Positions 39,732 through 49,581 of a stretch of DNA of 64,000 nucleotides are shown one piece after another. The notes below the pieces were generated by a model. That model searched no databases, was not told where the DNA came from, and worked only from the letters and a program-made list of their open reading frames with translations. A program made the position numbers and the translations under genes. Every line of letters starts with the position of its first letter. Position 1 is the stretch's first letter. Source of the DNA: Aequorivita sp. (GTDB lineage: Bacteria > Bacteroidota > Bacteroidia > Flavobacteriales > Flavobacteriaceae); assembly GCA_024637015.1 (NCBI GenBank), contig JAGXGE010000009.1, positions 1 to 64,000 on the forward strand. The letters run 5' to 3'.

Positions 39732-42665
39732 TTATTTTTTTAATGCATTTTTCAATACAGTAACAGGATGCAAAGCTTTCCTTCCGGTTCCATCCAAAAT
39801 TTGATGTCTGCAACTTGTTCCATTAGCAGCAATGATGGTTTCTTCGGGAGATTTTCTAATTGAAGGAAACAGTTTTAACTCCCCTATTTCCATACTTACT
39901 TCGTAATGTTCCTTTTCATAACCAAAACTTCCGGCCATTCCGCAACAGCCAGAAGCTATGATGGTTGGTTTATAATTTTTGGGTAAATTTAAAATATCAA
40001 AAGTCACTTTTTGGTTGCTCAATGATTTTTGGTGGCAATGTGAATGGATTTTAATACTTTTTGCTTCAGAAGTGAACTGTGCTGCAGAAATAGCTCCTTT
40101 TTGAATTTCAGACGCCAAAAATTCCTCAACCAGAAATGCATTCTTTGAAATAGCATCGGCGGCCAATTTATCATCCGCCAATCGCAAATATTCATCGCGA
40201 AAAGAAAGAATTGCGGAGGGTTCAATACCCACCAATGGAATCGTTTCTGAAACTTTATTTTTCAAATAAGAAATGTTTTTATTTGCTTCCTCTTTTGCTT
40301 CCTTCAAAAAACCTTTTGAAATCAATGCCCGACCGCTGTCCAAAGTATCAATAACGGTCACTTTATATCCTAAACCCATAAAAAGCAAAAAAGAGTCCAA
40401 CGCAATTTCAGCATCCAAATAGTTACTGAATTCATCTACAAATAGTAATACATTTTTTTGAAATTTCTCTTCAAATAAATTTTCTTTATTATATTGATTT
40501 TTAAAGCTTTGAGTTGTTTTACTGAAACTTTTTATTGAAATTTTTGGCAACGACCTATTTTGATGGATTCCGCCAATATTTTTAATAATATTTGAAGTAA
40601 AACCATTTGAGAAAAACCAATTTGACAGCTTCGGAATGCTCGATGCCATTTTATTCAGTTTTGTATTTTTTCCGAATAATTTATTGGAAAATGAAACCCC
40701 ATTCGATTTGTTGTACTGATATAAAAATTCAACTTTTGCAGTACTAATATCCACGTTGCTAGGGCATTCACTGGCGCAGGCCTTACAGCTAATACACAGA
40801 TCAAAAACTTCTTTTAATTCTTTGGAGTTGAATTTATTAATAGCTTCATTATTTGTTAAAACTTCCCGCAGAGCATTTGCTCTTGCCCGGGTTGTATCTT
40901 TTTCATTTTTTGTGGCGTGATAGCTGGGGCACATTGCTCCTGCTGCGTTTTCGGTTTTTCGGCAATCGCCACTACCATTGCATTTTTCAGCTAACCGTAA
41001 AATTCCCTCGGAATCGCTGAAATCAAGCAAGGTTTCAATTGTTGGCTCTTTTCTTTCAACCTCATACCGAAGTGATTCATCCATTTTGAAAGCATCTACA
41101 ATCTTTCCCGGATTAAAGATGTTTTTTGGATCGAACGCGGATTTAATTCGCTTTAAAAGTTCATAATTCTTTTCCCCAATCATTAAAGGAATAAACTCCG
41201 CGCGAACAATGCCATCACCGTGTTCACCACTAAAAGAACCATTATATTTTTTACAAAGCTTTGCAACATCAGTCGTGATCTTTCGGAAATATGCAACGCC
41301 CTCCGCTTCTTTCAGATTTAGAATTGGGCGCAAGTGCAGCTCCCCTGCCCCAGCGTGTGCGTAATAAACCGCTTGCTGATCGTACTTTTTCATCAAAGCG
41401 GAAAATTCCTTTATGTAAGCAGATAAATCCTCTAAAGCAACTGCTGTGTCTTCAATGCAAGCAACTGCTTTTTTATCACCAACCATATTTCCCAAAAGGC
41501 CCAAGCCAGCTTTTCGAAGTTCGAGCGCCATATCAATTTCTTCGCCTCTCAAGATGGGGCTGTGATAGCTATACGCTGAAATTTTTAAAGATTCCAATAA
41601 GGTTTCTGTCTGCCTTTGTAAATCTTCTTCTGAATGGCTTTTCAATTCTAAAAGCAAAATTGCCTTCGGATTTTCTTTTACAAAAAAGCGATACGGCTCA
41701 TAGGTTTTGTTTTTTTTGGTGCAGTCCAAAATCACATTATCCATCATTTCGCAGGTATGCAGATTGTGCTGCATAGCAATCACAACATCGTTTAAACAAT
41801 CTTCCAAAGTGTGGTAATGAGTAGCCACCATTGCGGTATATTTTGGTGGCAATGGATCTAATTGCAAGGTGATTTCTGTTGTAAATGCAAGGGTTCCTTC
41901 GCTACCGCACAATAAGGAACAAATGTTTATTTCATTCTTAAATTCTCCAAAAACAGAAGTATTCAATAGACTATCAACCGCGTAACCTGTATTTCTTCGA
42001 TGTATTTCGGGTTTTGGAAATTCTTTCCAGATTTCCTGTTGCACTTCTTTAGAAATTAATTCATTGTATATCGTTTTATAAATTTTTCCTTCCAAAGTAT
42101 TCAATTCCGTCTTTTTCAAAAAAGCTTCTTTTGAGAGGGGCTCAAAAACAGCTTCACTTCCATCAGAAAGAACAGTTTTCAGCTTTAAAACTTTATCGCG
42201 TGTTACACCATATTGAATAGAGGTTGTACCACTACTGTTGTTTCCCACCATTCCGCCAATCATACAACGATTGCTGGTGGAAGTGTTTGGGCCAAAGAAA
42301 AGTTCGAGAGGTATTAAATATGCATTCAATTCATCCCGAATCACTCCAGGCTGCAGCGTAACAGTTCTCTTTTCAATATCTACGGAAAAAATTTTCGTGA
42401 AATATTTTGATACATCCACCACAATTCCGTTGCCCACACACTGCCCTGCCAACGATGTACCTGCAGTTCGTGGAATAAGCGAGGTATTGTTATTGGAGGC
42501 AAATAAAATTAACTTCTTAATATCCGCTTCATTTTTTGGGTATGCTACGGCGAAGGGAATTTTTCGATACACGGATGCATCCGTTGCATAGATGCTTTTG
42601 TGGAGTGAATCTGTAAAGAATTCACCCTCAAAAGTATTAAGAAAATCTTGAAGCTCTTTTTTCAT
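39732..42665 (-). CDS. FAD-linked oxidase / Fe-S protein fusion (GlcD-GlcF, D-lactate dehydrogenase-like)
   Basis: 977 residues. 1-500: FAD_binding_4 (RTAGTSLAGQCVGNGIVVD, CMIGGMVGNNSSGTTSIQYG) and FAD-oxidase C domain (SGEHGDGIVRAEFI). 560-660: two [4Fe-4S] sites (CNGSGDCRKTENAAGAMCP and CISCKACASECP). 740-977: CCG domain with SGCCGMAGSFGYEKEHYE. Such YdiJ/Dld-like fusions oxidise D-2-hydroxy acids and pass electrons to quinone. Full-length, with no visible break. Confidence 0.92.
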   Translation of the reverse strand: MKKELQDFLNTFEGEFFTDSLHKSIYATDASVYRKIPFAVAYPKNEADIKKLILFASNNNTSLIPRTAGTSLAGQCVGNGIVVDVSKYFTKIFSVDIEKRTVTLQPGVIRDELNAYLIPLELFFGPNTSTSNRCMIGGMVGNNSSGTTSIQYGVTRDKVLKLKTVLSDGSEAVFEPLSKEAFLKKTELNTLEGKIYKTIYNELISKEVQQEIWKEFPKPEIHRRNTGYAVDSLLNTSVFGEFKNEINICSLLCGSEGTLAFTTEITLQLDPLPPKYTAMVATHYHTLEDCLNDVVIAMQHNLHTCEMMDNVILDCTKKNKTYEPYRFFVKENPKAILLLELKSHSEEDLQRQTETLLESLKISAYSYHSPILRGEEIDMALELRKAGLGLLGNMVGDKKAVACIEDTAVALEDLSAYIKEFSALMKKYDQQAVYYAHAGAGELHLRPILNLKEAEGVAYFRKITTDVAKLCKKYNGSFSGEHGDGIVRAEFIPLMIGEKNYELLKRIKSAFDPKNIFNPGKIVDAFKMDESLRYEVERKEPTIETLLDFSDSEGILRLAEKCNGSGDCRKTENAAGAMCPSYHATKNEKDTTRARANALREVLTNNEAINKFNSKELKEVFDLCISCKACASECPSNVDISTAKVEFLYQYNKSNGVSFSNKLFGKNTKLNKMASSIPKLSNWFFSNGFTSNIIKNIGGIHQNRSLPKISIKSFSKTTQSFKNQYNKENLFEEKFQKNVLLFVDEFSNYLDAEIALDSFLLFMGLGYKVTVIDTLDSGRALISKGFLKEAKEEANKNISYLKNKVSETIPLVGIEPSAILSFRDEYLRLADDKLAADAISKNAFLVEEFLASEIQKGAISAAQFTSEAKSIKIHSHCHQKSLSNQKVTFDILNLPKNYKPTIIASGCCGMAGSFGYEKEHYEVSMEIGELKLFPSIRKSPEETIIAANGTSCRHQILDGTGRKALHPVTVLKNALKK

Positions 42666-42743
42666 GGCACAGACTGTAAATGTAGAAAATTCCTTAACAA
42701 AACTTTGTGGATTTTCAATTAAGGATTGGCACGCTATTAACTA

Positions 42744-42771
42744 TTGCCACTTATGAATAGACTTATTTTTA
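42744..42771 (+). promoter_or_regulatory. Promoter of beta-barrel protein gene
   Basis: TTG (42744-42746), 17 bases, TATTTTTA (42764-42771); close to TAnnTTTG. Confidence 0.45.
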
Positions 42772-42796
42772 CATCTTATTAACTAAAAGAAAAATT

Positions 42797-43297
42797 ATGA
42801 AAAAAGCAATTTTTTTAATGTTTATGGTTTCTGCATTTGGATGGCAGGCTAATGCTCAGGAAATATCAAAAAATGCCATTGGGATTCGCCTTAGTGAAAG
42901 TGATGGCTTTGGGCCGGAAGTTAACTATCAACGGGCAGTTGGCGACGATAACCGGCTGGAACTTGGGTTGGCATTTCACAGTAAGCGTTATTGGGATGCC
43001 GTAAAGCTTACTGGAATATATCAATGGGTTTGGAATATTGATGGTGGTTTCAATTGGTATGCTGGTCCTGGGTTGGGTGCAGGTGTTGTAAGTTATGATC
43101 GTAATAATAACGATTACCCTTATGACGACAGGTATAATGATTCTGAAGCATTCGCCTTTTTAACTGGCGATATTGGGATAGAATACAATTTTGATTTCCC
43201 GTTGCTTATTTCATTTGATTTTAGACCACAAGCAAACTTGGGTTACAGAGATGACGTTAGTTTTGATGTAGGATTGAGTGCTCGTTATCAGTTTTAA
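42797..43297 (+). CDS. Small outer-membrane beta-barrel protein
   Basis: 166 residues with a clean signal peptide (1-20, ending ANAQ). The rest shows eight-strand-like alternation with aromatic ends (YQRAVGDDNRLELGLAFHS, YQWVWNIDGGFNWYAGPGLGAG) and a terminal LSARYQF, the usual C-terminal Phe of barrels. Similar to small porin-family/OmpW-like proteins; no specific substrate. Followed by a strong terminator, so single gene. Confidence 0.85.
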   Translation: MKKAIFLMFMVSAFGWQANAQEISKNAIGIRLSESDGFGPEVNYQRAVGDDNRLELGLAFHSKRYWDAVKLTGIYQWVWNIDGGFNWYAGPGLGAGVVSYDRNNNDYPYDDRYNDSEAFAFLTGDIGIEYNFDFPLLISFDFRPQANLGYRDDVSFDVGLSARYQF

Positions 43298-43323
43298 AAA
43301 CCATTTCAATATATTTTTATAAG

Positions 43324-43355
43324 AAATGCCCCTCTAAAAAGGGGCATTTTCCTTT
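43324..43355 (+). terminator. Terminator of beta-barrel gene
   Basis: AAATGCCCCT-CTAAAA-AGGGGCATTT, 10-bp perfect stem, then T-rich tail. Confidence 0.88.
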
Positions 43356-43430
43356 TAAAAAATAGGAAAAATCCTGTTTCGTAACTCCAGATTTTATTGC
43401 AATTTTAAAATTTCGATAAAATAAAGGATT

Positions 43431-44885
43431 ATGAAAAAGAATTATGTTGATATTCATTGCCACCCTTCATTAAAGCCCTACAGTAAAAGCTTTAAGTATA
43501 ATCCCACCAAACAAAACGCGCTGGATCCAAACCTAAAAAACTCCATTTGGCATTATAGCCCTCCAAATTTTCTGGAGAAATTCCTCAACAGATTAGTTAC
43601 GCTTACAAAATTTACCCAAACAGATCTTACAGCTCTTGCCAAAGCTAAATCTAAAGTAGTTGTTGTTTCGCTTTACCCTTTTGAAAAGCATTTTTTTGGA
43701 AAAGAAATATTAGGAATAAAAGGTGTTACCGACGTTTTAGTAAACTTAGCAGCAAGTATCAGTCAATCGCGAATGGATTACATACGCAGTAATAACGACT
43801 ATTTTGTTGATTTGATAGATGAATACAACTATTACCAACAACTTCACAATCAAGTTGAAAATATCGACGGAAAAATTTATACCTATAGATTGGTTCGGAG
43901 TTTTAAGGATATTGAGAACAATTTCGCGCAAGAAACCGATTCAAAAAAAATTATAAATATCATAATTACTATTGAAGGCGGGCATAGTTTCAATACAGGT
44001 ATAGCTATAGCAAAAGATATGGCAAGCCGCACGGAAGTAATTGGAAATATAAAAACCATTAAAGATTGGGAACATCGCCCTATGTTTCTTACGTTAGCAC
44101 ATCATTTTTACAACGAGCTTTGTGGACATGCTCGCAGCATCACTATTGGTATGCTGAAAAAAAACCAAGACCGAGGCTTAAATAGCGGTATTACGGAACT
44201 TGGCTTTGAGGTGATTGACCTATTACTTGATAATACTGATGGAAAAAGAATCCCGATAGATGTAAAACATTTGAGCACTGCTTCGCGAAAAGTGTATTAT
44301 AATTTATTGGATACAAAATATGTTTCCGAAAAAATACCAATAATTGCAAGTCACGGAGCGTGCAACGGAAAGCATTCCATCGTGCAATGGAACAAAACCG
44401 ATTTTCCAGAGCACGAAAAATGGTTTTGTGATATTGACATTAATTTTTATGATGATGAATTGATACGAATTGCCCGAAGTAATGGAATCTTCGGAATACA
44501 GTTGGACGAAAGGCGTATTGGCAGTAGTAAAGCTATTTCAGAAAGTAAAATGATTTTCCCAAACAAACGTAAGCAACTCAACAAAAAAGCACTATTGGTT
44601 TGGCGGCAAATACAACATATTGCAGAAGTTCTAGATAAAGAAGGTTTATTTTGTTGGGGAATACAAAGTATAGGCAGTGATTTTGATGGGATTGTAAACC
44701 CGATCAATGGATTGTGGACCGCGGAAAATATGAAGGATTTATCAGAAGAATTACTTAATCATGCTGAAGACTATCTTTTAAAAAAATTAATAATGCTCAA
44801 CGACTTCAACCGAATCAACGCTGAAACTATTGTAGAGCGCGTGATGCAGGATAATGCAATGGAATTTATTAAAAGAAATTATTAA
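43431..44885 (+). CDS. Membrane-dipeptidase-like amidohydrolase (peptidase M19)
   Basis: 484 residues, larger than classical M19 owing to inserts. Metal ligands: VDIHCHPSL near the N-terminus, bridging Glu in IEGGHSFN, LTLAHHFYN, ASHGACNGKHS, and the final GSDFDGIVNP. No signal peptide, so probably cytoplasmic. The family hydrolyses dipeptides or related amides with two zinc ions. Its end lies 9 bases from the end of convergent bshA. Confidence 0.85.
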   Translation: MKKNYVDIHCHPSLKPYSKSFKYNPTKQNALDPNLKNSIWHYSPPNFLEKFLNRLVTLTKFTQTDLTALAKAKSKVVVVSLYPFEKHFFGKEILGIKGVTDVLVNLAASISQSRMDYIRSNNDYFVDLIDEYNYYQQLHNQVENIDGKIYTYRLVRSFKDIENNFAQETDSKKIINIIITIEGGHSFNTGIAIAKDMASRTEVIGNIKTIKDWEHRPMFLTLAHHFYNELCGHARSITIGMLKKNQDRGLNSGITELGFEVIDLLLDNTDGKRIPIDVKHLSTASRKVYYNLLDTKYVSEKIPIIASHGACNGKHSIVQWNKTDFPEHEKWFCDIDINFYDDELIRIARSNGIFGIQLDERRIGSSKAISESKMIFPNKRKQLNKKALLVWRQIQHIAEVLDKEGLFCWGIQSIGSDFDGIVNPINGLWTAENMKDLSEELLNHAEDYLLKKLIMLNDFNRINAETIVERVMQDNAMEFIKRNY

Positions 44886-44894
44886 AAATTAACG

Positions 44895-46025
44895 TCACTT
44901 CATTTTTAGAATAGCCTCTTCGTATAGTTTTTCATACAAAGGCACAATTTTCTTGGTGTCATAAATCGTTGCTGCTTCGATCGCCTGTTTTTTAAATTTA
45001 TTCAATGATTCATCTGTAGCCAATATCTTCAAAGCATTTTCAGCCATTTCCTCAACATTCCCAACATCGCTTAAAAATCCACTAACACCTTGAATATTTA
45101 CTTCAGGAAGACCGCCGGTGTTGCTGGAAATAACTGGAACGCCACAAGCCATTGCTTCCAGAGCAGCGAGACCGAAACTTTCTTTTTCAGAAGGAAGAAT
45201 AAATAAATCTGTGAAACATAAAATCTTATCAACTTCATTACTATTTCCTACAAACAATACTTTTTCCTCTATACCTTTCTTTTCACAAAGCATTTCGCAA
45301 GCCTCACGGTCAGGTCCCTCGCCAACAATTATCAATTTTGATGGAATTTTTTTCTGAATGCGATCAAAGATTTCAATTACATCTTTTACTCGTTTCACTT
45401 TTCGAAGATTACTAACGTGTGATATTATCCGTTCGTCTCTATTGGCCATCATATCGCGCTGGCAATCCGTATATGGATTGATTTTGTTTGGAATATCAAT
45501 AAAGTTTGGGACTACATGAATTTCCTTTCTTATATCAAAAAGACTTAAAGTATCTTCCTTCAAACTTTTTGAGACCGAAGTAACAACATCACTATTATTA
45601 ATACTGAATGTTACTGCTGGTTTATAAAACGGATGGTTTCCAACCAAAGTAATATCCGTTCCGTGAAGCGTGGTTACCATAGGGATATAGATGTTTTCTT
45701 CCTCTAGCATTTTTTTCGCCATATAGCCTGCATATGCATGCGGAATGGCATAATGCACATGCAATACTTCTATTTTATGAAGCTTTACCATATCTACCAA
45801 CTTGCTGGAAAGCGCAAGTTCATATGGCTGATAATGAAACAGCGGATAAACAGGCACGGAAACCTCGTGAAAATGAATATTTTTAGAAAGTAGTTCTAGT
45901 CTAACGGGTTGTTTGTAGGTAATAAAATGAACCTCGTGTCCATGCTCGGCTAATGCTAAGCCCAGTTCCGTGGCAACTACCCCACTTCCTCCGAAGGTTG
46001 GGTAACATACTATTGCTATTTTCAT
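44895..46025 (-). CDS. bshA: N-acetyl-alpha-D-glucosaminyl L-malate synthase (bacillithiol pathway)
   Basis: 376 residues, GT4 family. Motifs CYPTFGGSGVVATELGLALAEHGHEVHFIT at the N-terminus, HVHYAIPHAYAGYMA and TTLHGTDITLVG in the first half, then PSEKESFGLAALEAMACGVPVISSNTGGLPE with the nucleotide-sugar EX7E motif. These match BshA closely. It joins UDP-GlcNAc and L-malate, the first step to bacillithiol. bshB and bshC are not beside it. Confidence 0.95.
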   Translation of the reverse strand: MKIAIVCYPTFGGSGVVATELGLALAEHGHEVHFITYKQPVRLELLSKNIHFHEVSVPVYPLFHYQPYELALSSKLVDMVKLHKIEVLHVHYAIPHAYAGYMAKKMLEEENIYIPMVTTLHGTDITLVGNHPFYKPAVTFSINNSDVVTSVSKSLKEDTLSLFDIRKEIHVVPNFIDIPNKINPYTDCQRDMMANRDERIISHVSNLRKVKRVKDVIEIFDRIQKKIPSKLIIVGEGPDREACEMLCEKKGIEEKVLFVGNSNEVDKILCFTDLFILPSEKESFGLAALEAMACGVPVISSNTGGLPEVNIQGVSGFLSDVGNVEEMAENALKILATDESLNKFKKQAIEAATIYDTKKIVPLYEKLYEEAILKMK

Positions 46026-46156
46026 ATTTTTTCTTTTTTAAACCAAGGCCCAAGACTAAAGGTAAACAGGACAGTTCATTGTTTAATCTATATTAGTTCA
46101 ATTAATCTAAATTTGTCTTGGGTCATCAGCGAAGCAATCTTGTTTCCTGTTTCCCT

Positions 46157-49075
46157 TTAATAATCAATTGCGTCATAAATAGCTTCCTGGATTTTACTTC
46201 GCAAATCACTTTTTATCAACTTTCGGTTTTCCGGATCAGGAAAGGTTCTGTTTGATAAAAATACATAAACAATTTCCTGTTCAGGGTCTGCCCATCCAAA
46301 TGTTCCCGTAAAACCACTATGGCCATAACTGGTCATAGAAACACAACCGCAGGTTGGCCCCGAAGTTCCCAATTGTGGTTTATCAAAACCAACACCACGC
46401 CTTACGTTTTTATCGCAATAATAGCAAGTGTTGAAAAGATCCATCGTTTCGGGTTTAAAATAACGTATACCCCCATAAAAACCCTTCCATAGATACATTT
46501 GCATTATTTTGGCTACATCATTAGAATTGCTAAACAATCCAGCGTGGCCACTAACGCCACCTAACATCGCTGCGCCTTGGTCGTTCACATAGCCCTGAAC
46601 TTTCTGTTTTCTGAAAATATCATCCTGTTCCGTGGGCGGAATATTATCTATTGAAAACTTATCTAAAGGATGGTACATAGTATAATTAGCTCCCAAAGAC
46701 TCATATATATTTTCCTGAACAATTATTTCCAAGGGTTTACCGAATTTTTGTTCCAAGTATTTTTTCAAAATATAATACGGTAGATCGCTGTACTTATATT
46801 CCAATTTTGGGTTGAGACCGCTCTCACGAATGTCCTTGAATATGGTATCCATATAGTCCCTTCGCATATAGAGATTTTCAGCAACTTCTACATTAAAATC
46901 CTTCCCAGGAATATCTGAATAGTATTTTGAGGAAACCCCAGTTTTTTCATCGTTAAGAGTGTGTCTATAAAAAGGAATCCAAGCCTTGAAACGGGCATAA
47001 TGTGAAAGCATCTGCTTTAGGCTTACATTTGCTTTGTTTGAGTTTTTATACTCAGGAAGCATTTCTGATAATTTGGTATCTAGACTTAATTCCCCTTTAT
47101 CCACTAACTGCATCACTATTGGTAGTGTTGCCAATATTTTTGTCATCGAAGCGAGGTCGTATACATTGGTATCGCGGACTTCTAGGTTTTTATCGTATTC
47201 GTGGTATCCGAAATTTTTCTGATAAATAATTTTTCCTTTACGCGCCACCAATATTTGAGCTCCAGGAAACATTCCTTCGCGAATTCCAAAATTTGCAAGG
47301 GAATCAATTTTTCTCAGCTTATAGCTGTTAACACCCACACTTTCGGGAGTTCCGTATTGAAGTCTTTTGAGTGATTTCGTTTTCAAACTACTGTTTAAAG
47401 GAAAATCCTCACCCAATGAAACGGGCAATTTTCCTTTGGCCTCACGGGCGCCAAAAATTAACTGCGCAGATAATTGCTGTGATACTTTGCTGTTTTGGTA
47501 AGACATAACAACACCTTCAAAGTTTGCAGTTGTTTTCAAATCCAGCATAGCATACGGTCTAGCAAAAACATCAAGAATCACGGTATTGGTTCGGGCAATT
47601 TCATAAAGCCAAACAAGTTCGTTTTCAGAAAAATCAAATTTTTTCCACGGATTGTCGTTCGATTTGTGAAAACCGATGATTACGTAATTGTATTCCTTTA
47701 ATTTTTGCACATAATCATCAAGACTTATAGCCTTTACCCAATCTACGTTCCCATATTTTTTTAGCTCATTCAAAAACTCTTCACCAGAATCATCGCCAAA
47801 GTTTACATATGCAATCTTTTTCTTCTGAAGGTCTTTTATAGGAAGAATAGCACGGTTATTTTTAATTACCGTAAGTGCGTTATCCATTGCTTCTTCATAA
47901 AGCGCATCATCGTTCACGGAGTTTAAATCTTCAACCAAATAATAAAGATTTACTGGCGTGTAACGGTTTAGGCCAATTTTGTATTTTGCGTAAAGAATTT
48001 TCTTGACCGAATAGGCCAAACGCTTTTCAGTAATAATATTTTCATTATAGGAATTTATAAGAAATTCCATTGCCTTCGGAACATCCTCAGAAATTAGCAA
48101 TACATCATTGCCCGCCAAAAATGCCGCAAGTTCTATTTCACCTGGTTTTTTAAAATCGGAGGCACCTTTCATATTTAAAGCATCCGTAAAAATAAGACCG
48201 TTAAAGCCCAATTCCCTCTTCAAAAGATCCGTAACCACATTTGATGAAAGCGAGGAAGGGTAATTCATTTGTGGTTCCAAAGCAGGAACATTCAAATGTG
48301 CCACCATCACGCTATTCAGACCTTGGCTTATCAGTTTTTTATAAGGATATAACTCCAATGTATCTAATCGCTCTCTTGAAAAATCAACCGTGGGCAATGT
48401 CTTATGACTGTCCACCTCCGTATCTCCGTGACCTGGAAAATGTTTTGCATTTCCCATAACTCCTGCACTCTGCATTCCTTTCATAAAAGCGAGCGCTTTT
48501 TCCGTAACGTTGTCTCTATCCTCTCCAAAAGAGCGGTTTCCGATAATTGGGTTTTTGGGATTTGTATTTATATCAACAACTGGCGCAAAGTTGATGTGAA
48601 CGCCCAAACGTTTGGATTGCTCACCAATTCGTCTACCTATTTTCTCAACAATTTTATTGTCTGTAATTGCGCCCAAAGTCATATTCCAAGGAAAAGCGTA
48701 AGTTGAGTCTAGACGCATTGCCAATCCCCATTCAGCATCCATCCCCACCATTAAAGGCACTTTGGCTAGTGATTGAAATTCGTTGTTCAGTTTGGCTTGG
48801 CGCACAGGGCCACCTTTTGAAAAAATAACACCACCTAAATGATAATTAGTAATTAAGTCTTTTATTTTATCTGTTTTTTCTTTGGGGTCGCTAGAAAAAA
48901 TATCCGCCATAAAAAGTTGGCCCATTTTTTCCTCCAAAGACATATTGTCGTAAATACTATCAACCCATTTCTTTTGGTTTTGAAAGTCGTTTTTAACAAT
49001 TAATGGATTGGTTTCCTGAGCTAATGCTGGGAAATATATAAATAGGATAATACAAGCGAGCAAAAATTTCTTCAT
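46157..49075 (-). CDS. Fusion of GH3 beta-N-acetylglucosaminidase and serine hydrolase (beta-lactamase fold)
   Basis: 972 residues from ATG MKKFLLACII; the track's start 22 codons earlier would spoil the signal peptide (1-20, ending ALAQ). First half is NagZ-like GH3: AKHFPGHGDTEVDSHKTLP holds the catalytic His-Asp pair and IFTDALNMKG the nucleophile Asp. A GH3 C-terminal domain follows, then a class C beta-lactamase-like domain (~600-972) with SMTK (DLASMTKILATLP). Exported. Probably cleaves cell-wall amino sugars and peptides or esters; a bacteroidal arrangement. Confidence 0.9.
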   Translation of the reverse strand: MKKFLLACIILFIYFPALAQETNPLIVKNDFQNQKKWVDSIYDNMSLEEKMGQLFMADIFSSDPKEKTDKIKDLITNYHLGGVIFSKGGPVRQAKLNNEFQSLAKVPLMVGMDAEWGLAMRLDSTYAFPWNMTLGAITDNKIVEKIGRRIGEQSKRLGVHINFAPVVDINTNPKNPIIGNRSFGEDRDNVTEKALAFMKGMQSAGVMGNAKHFPGHGDTEVDSHKTLPTVDFSRERLDTLELYPYKKLISQGLNSVMVAHLNVPALEPQMNYPSSLSSNVVTDLLKRELGFNGLIFTDALNMKGASDFKKPGEIELAAFLAGNDVLLISEDVPKAMEFLINSYNENIITEKRLAYSVKKILYAKYKIGLNRYTPVNLYYLVEDLNSVNDDALYEEAMDNALTVIKNNRAILPIKDLQKKKIAYVNFGDDSGEEFLNELKKYGNVDWVKAISLDDYVQKLKEYNYVIIGFHKSNDNPWKKFDFSENELVWLYEIARTNTVILDVFARPYAMLDLKTTANFEGVVMSYQNSKVSQQLSAQLIFGAREAKGKLPVSLGEDFPLNSSLKTKSLKRLQYGTPESVGVNSYKLRKIDSLANFGIREGMFPGAQILVARKGKIIYQKNFGYHEYDKNLEVRDTNVYDLASMTKILATLPIVMQLVDKGELSLDTKLSEMLPEYKNSNKANVSLKQMLSHYARFKAWIPFYRHTLNDEKTGVSSKYYSDIPGKDFNVEVAENLYMRRDYMDTIFKDIRESGLNPKLEYKYSDLPYYILKKYLEQKFGKPLEIIVQENIYESLGANYTMYHPLDKFSIDNIPPTEQDDIFRKQKVQGYVNDQGAAMLGGVSGHAGLFSNSNDVAKIMQMYLWKGFYGGIRYFKPETMDLFNTCYYCDKNVRRGVGFDKPQLGTSGPTCGCVSMTSYGHSGFTGTFGWADPEQEIVYVFLSNRTFPDPENRKLIKSDLRSKIQEAIYDAIDY

Positions 49076-49092
49076 AGCAATGAAAACTGTGA

Positions 49093-49578
49093 TTAGGATA
49101 AAAAGCGATTGTGCCAGCTTTCCGCGGCGGGAACTTCCCAATTTTCAAGATATTCTGCTTTTGTATTTATAAGATTATTAAAAACAATGGTGTTTTTTGA
49201 AACGGATTTATCTTTTGCCATTTTCCTGAAATCTGCCAGAGGTTTGTAAGCAATATATTCACCCGAATAGAACGTAACGTTCATTTTATCAAGCAAGTCC
49301 ACGTCAAATTTTTCTTGAAGCGATTGAATAAAATGTACCGAAGCATCAATACTACAACCCGACGCTGAAGCATTTGCTTGATTTAGCCCTAAAACAATAA
49401 AGCGATTATACTTAAGTTCTAAACCAGCTTCAAGCTCAGCACCGTGAGCTGTCCATTTTGTTAAGAAATCTTCTGTTAATTCAGTAATTTCAGCAACTTC
49501 ATCATCGCTTAATTTTCTATTGGCCTGATATATCCATACTCTGGAATCATCGGGCAGGTTTTTAAAATCTATCAACAT
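49093..49578 (-). CDS. Conserved hypothetical protein ('ABC transporter ATPase' misnamed family)
   Basis: 161 residues. Contains SRVWIYQANRKLSDDEVAEI near the start and GCSIDASVHFIQSL in the middle. Relatives in flavobacteria are often called ABC transporter ATPase, but no Walker motif is present. Soluble. Directly downstream (3 bp) of the Hdr-like Fe-S protein gene, so maybe linked to its maturation or use. Function unknown. Confidence 0.75.
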   Translation of the reverse strand: MLIDFKNLPDDSRVWIYQANRKLSDDEVAEITELTEDFLTKWTAHGAELEAGLELKYNRFIVLGLNQANASASGCSIDASVHFIQSLQEKFDVDLLDKMNVTFYSGEYIAYKPLADFRKMAKDKSVSKNTIVFNNLINTKAEYLENWEVPAAESWHNRFLS

Positions 49579-49581
49579 TAT

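Noticed and set aside
41291-41776. 161-codon forward ORF
   Set aside because: Antisense to the GlcD-GlcF fusion gene.
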